From Candidatus Parcubacteria bacterium (GTDB lineage Bacteria > Patescibacteriota > Patescibacteriia > CAIXNZ01): DNA of 7,471 bases. Shown piece after piece: positions 6,341 to 7,471 of the stretch (positions are counted from its first letter, which is position 1; each line of letters begins with the position of its first letter). Location: contig JAPLYF010000059.1 of the NCBI GenBank assembly GCA_026395675.1, forward strand, positions 1-7,471. Direction: 5' to 3'. A program made the position numbers and the translations under genes. A model generated the notes under the pieces. It saw only the letters and a list, made by a program, of their open reading frames with translations, searched no databases and was not told the DNA's origin.

Positions 6341-7417
6341 TTAGAAATTGCCAACCACTGTAATTGTCACGGTCTGCGCATACGAGCCTGCTGTAGTGGT
6401 GCCAGAAATAGAAGCAGAATGGCATAAGGTCACCACATCAGCATCTGCAGGCGCATCTTCTGTTGCATATGATTGATCGTCGGTTGTCAAAGCCAAGGCA
6501 TCTACAGGGTCTGTCCCGCCATTGGCAGTGGTACAATCAGCGCTTGCTTCTTTGGTCGTAATATCAACAGAATCCGTATCACTAGTTGCCACGCCATATT
6601 CTTCTGAACCTGCGGTAGTTTCCCCGTCACCTACGTCATCGATGTTAAGGGCACTATTGGTGAGACTTTCTAATTTGTGGTTATCCCTGATAAAAGCAGT
6701 ATAGCCAGCAGCAGCATTGGTGCTAACAGTTGTATTATACTGGCAGGTATTGACTGCAGTTGAAAGCAAGGTGCTTAAAGCACAAGTAGTAGCTGATAAG
6801 GTTAAAGATAAAGTCGGATCAACTTGGCCAGTAATTTGCACCAAGTTTGTGCCTACCCCGGATATCGGCGCAATGACAACAGCCGCCCAACCAGCATCTT
6901 TTACAGTATCAGCATTTACGCCAACACCGCCAAAAAGGCCATCATCTCCCAAATCATAAATCATAATCGTAATTGTGTAAGTGCCTCCGGTTGAAGCCGT
7001 GGTAATATGGCTATTAATAATGTCAATTGTGACTGCGCCATCGGGCGTATCACTTTCAGTTGTAATCGGAAAACCGACAAGTTGGAAGCCGGCAGAAACA
7101 GCACCCTTGACAATATCATCAGTAGTATGAACTTGGGTTATTGACAAATCTGCAGTGACAACAGAATTGGGGTTAAAGTCGCTTTCAAACCCTAGAACAA
7201 TTCCATCACCAGTATTAATGTCGCCATCAGGAGTAAATTTAATTTGAGTAGAAGGAACTGCTGTGCTGGGAGCAGAAATATTATTGCCGCTACCATCTTT
7301 TAATGTGACTGAAACAGCGCTTAGGCCTGCCAAAGCAGTGTTTTGCACAACCAAACTCATGGCCAAGATGAGAATGACTATACTCCCCAATGAGAGAAAT
7401 TTTAATTTCTTTTTCAT
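6341..7417 (-). CDS. Secreted acidic two-domain surface protein with C-terminal four-Cys (WxL-like?) domain
   Basis: This 358-aa protein starts at ATG 7417-7415. The signal peptide is textbook: MKKKLK, hydrophobic core 7-25, cleavage after ALA at 28-30. Residues 31-190 form a beta-rich domain (SAVSVTLKDGSG, STQIKFTPDGDINTGDGIVL, GGTYTITIMIYDLGDDG) of the Ig-like kind seen in CPR surface proteins; I cannot assign a family. Residues 195-358 are the shared domain: ITGQVDPTLSLTL, Cys212, Cys225, STNAAAGYTAFIRDN, EEYGV, Cys295 in DCTT, TTDDQSYA, Cys332 in LCHSASISG, and AGSYAQTVTITVVGNF at the very end. The mature protein has many Asp/Glu and few Lys/Arg, so it should be strongly acidic. It has no membrane anchor or sortase signal. 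It probably shares a transcript with the DUF916-like gene downstream, its likely partner. The leader is A-rich (ATAATAAACAAACT before the ATG) without a Shine-Dalgarno. Confidence 0.88.
   Translation of the reverse strand: MKKKLKFLSLGSIVILILAMSLVVQNTALAGLSAVSVTLKDGSGNNISAPSTAVPSTQIKFTPDGDINTGDGIVLGFESDFNPNSVVTADLSITQVHTTDDIVKGAVSAGFQLVGFPITTESDTPDGAVTIDIINSHITTASTGGTYTITIMIYDLGDDGLFGGVGVNADTVKDAGWAAVVIAPISGVGTNLVQITGQVDPTLSLTLSATTCALSTLLSTAVNTCQYNTTVSTNAAAGYTAFIRDNHKLESLTNSALNIDDVGDGETTAGSEEYGVATSDTDSVDITTKEASADCTTANGGTDPVDALALTTDDQSYATEDAPADADVVTLCHSASISGTTTAGSYAQTVTITVVGNF
6344..6835 (-). other. C-terminal four-Cys domain, copy B (end of the 358-aa protein)
   Basis: Residues 195-358 of the 358-aa protein, paralogous to copy A at 2646-3158. 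All four Cys align, with identical 12-residue spacing in the first pair, and the ends match (TITVVGNF versus LNLTVVANF). The GY in STNAAAGYTAFI and the terminal YAQTVTITVVGNF sit where WxL domains have their two W-x-L motifs, but the tryptophans are absent. Confidence 0.75.
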
Positions 7418-7443
7418 AGTTTGTTTATTATTGTTAGTTAAAA

Positions 7444-7466
7444 AAATACTAAAAAATTTAGTATTT
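7444..7466. repeat. AT-rich perfect inverted repeat upstream of the 358-aa gene
   Basis: Ten-bp arms, aaatactaaa (7444-7453) and tttagtattt (7457-7466), flank a 3-nt loop. On the minus strand the hairpin continues into a T run (7443-7440), so it could be a weak terminator of a gene beyond the window. It could equally be an operator or leader structure for the 358-aa gene. Each arm has one G:C pair only, so the hairpin is weak. No clear promoter could be chosen here; upstream sequence is missing. Confidence 0.45.
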
Positions 7467-7471
7467 ATAAT

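Noticed and set aside
6071..6959. Plus-strand frames opposite the 358-aa and DUF916-like genes
   Set aside because: They are antisense to well-supported genes and have no family features or ribosome binding sites.
1..7417. UGA recoding as in Gracilibacteria/Absconditabacteria
   Set aside because: No in-frame TGA occurs in any of the five genes and all four visible stops are TAA, so recoding is not needed to explain the reading frames.

Overview
The window reads as AT-rich bacterial DNA carrying five protein genes, all on the minus strand, and every product is predicted to be exported or membrane-anchored. The protein types suggest a member of the Candidate Phyla Radiation (Patescibacteria, Parcubacteria-like). 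These include an Asn/Ser/Thr-rich LamG surface protein, a DUF916-like exported protein with a C-terminal membrane anchor, and secreted proteins ending in a shared four-cysteine domain. This assignment is inference from protein style; there is no rRNA or marker gene here. Stops that can be seen are TAA and no in-frame TGA occurs, so the standard bacterial code fits.

In transcription order (high to low coordinates) the layout is as follows. A leader with an AT-rich inverted repeat (7444-7466) precedes a 358-aa secreted two-domain protein (6341-7417). A 97-nt gap holds a GC-rich REP-like hairpin that overlaps the ribosome binding site of the next gene. That gene is a 324-aa DUF916/WxLIP-like type I membrane protein (5269-6243), followed by a strong intrinsic terminator (5200-5234). 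Next comes a 122-aa small protein with a signal peptide and a C-terminal membrane segment (4812-5180). An AT-rich gap with a good -10 box precedes a 683-aa secreted protein (2643-4694) with eight beta-propeller-type repeats and the same C-terminal domain as the 358-aa protein. Five bases further on, a very large N-terminally anchored LamG protein begins (start 2637) and runs off the window at base 1 after 879 codons.

The most interesting reading is that this is a cell-surface locus organised like the WxL loci of Firmicutes. Two secreted proteins share a C-terminal domain, a membrane-anchored DUF916-like partner lies beside them, a small anchored protein is present, and a large adhesin follows. 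The shared C-terminal domain has no WxL tryptophans, but it has GY and terminal VVxNF motifs at positions that resemble the two WxL motifs. The proposed role is assembly of an adhesive surface layer or host-contact structure; that is a hypothesis, not something the sequence proves.

No gene-free stretch exceeds about 120 bases. No tRNA, rRNA, CRISPR array, insertion sequence or plus-strand gene was found.
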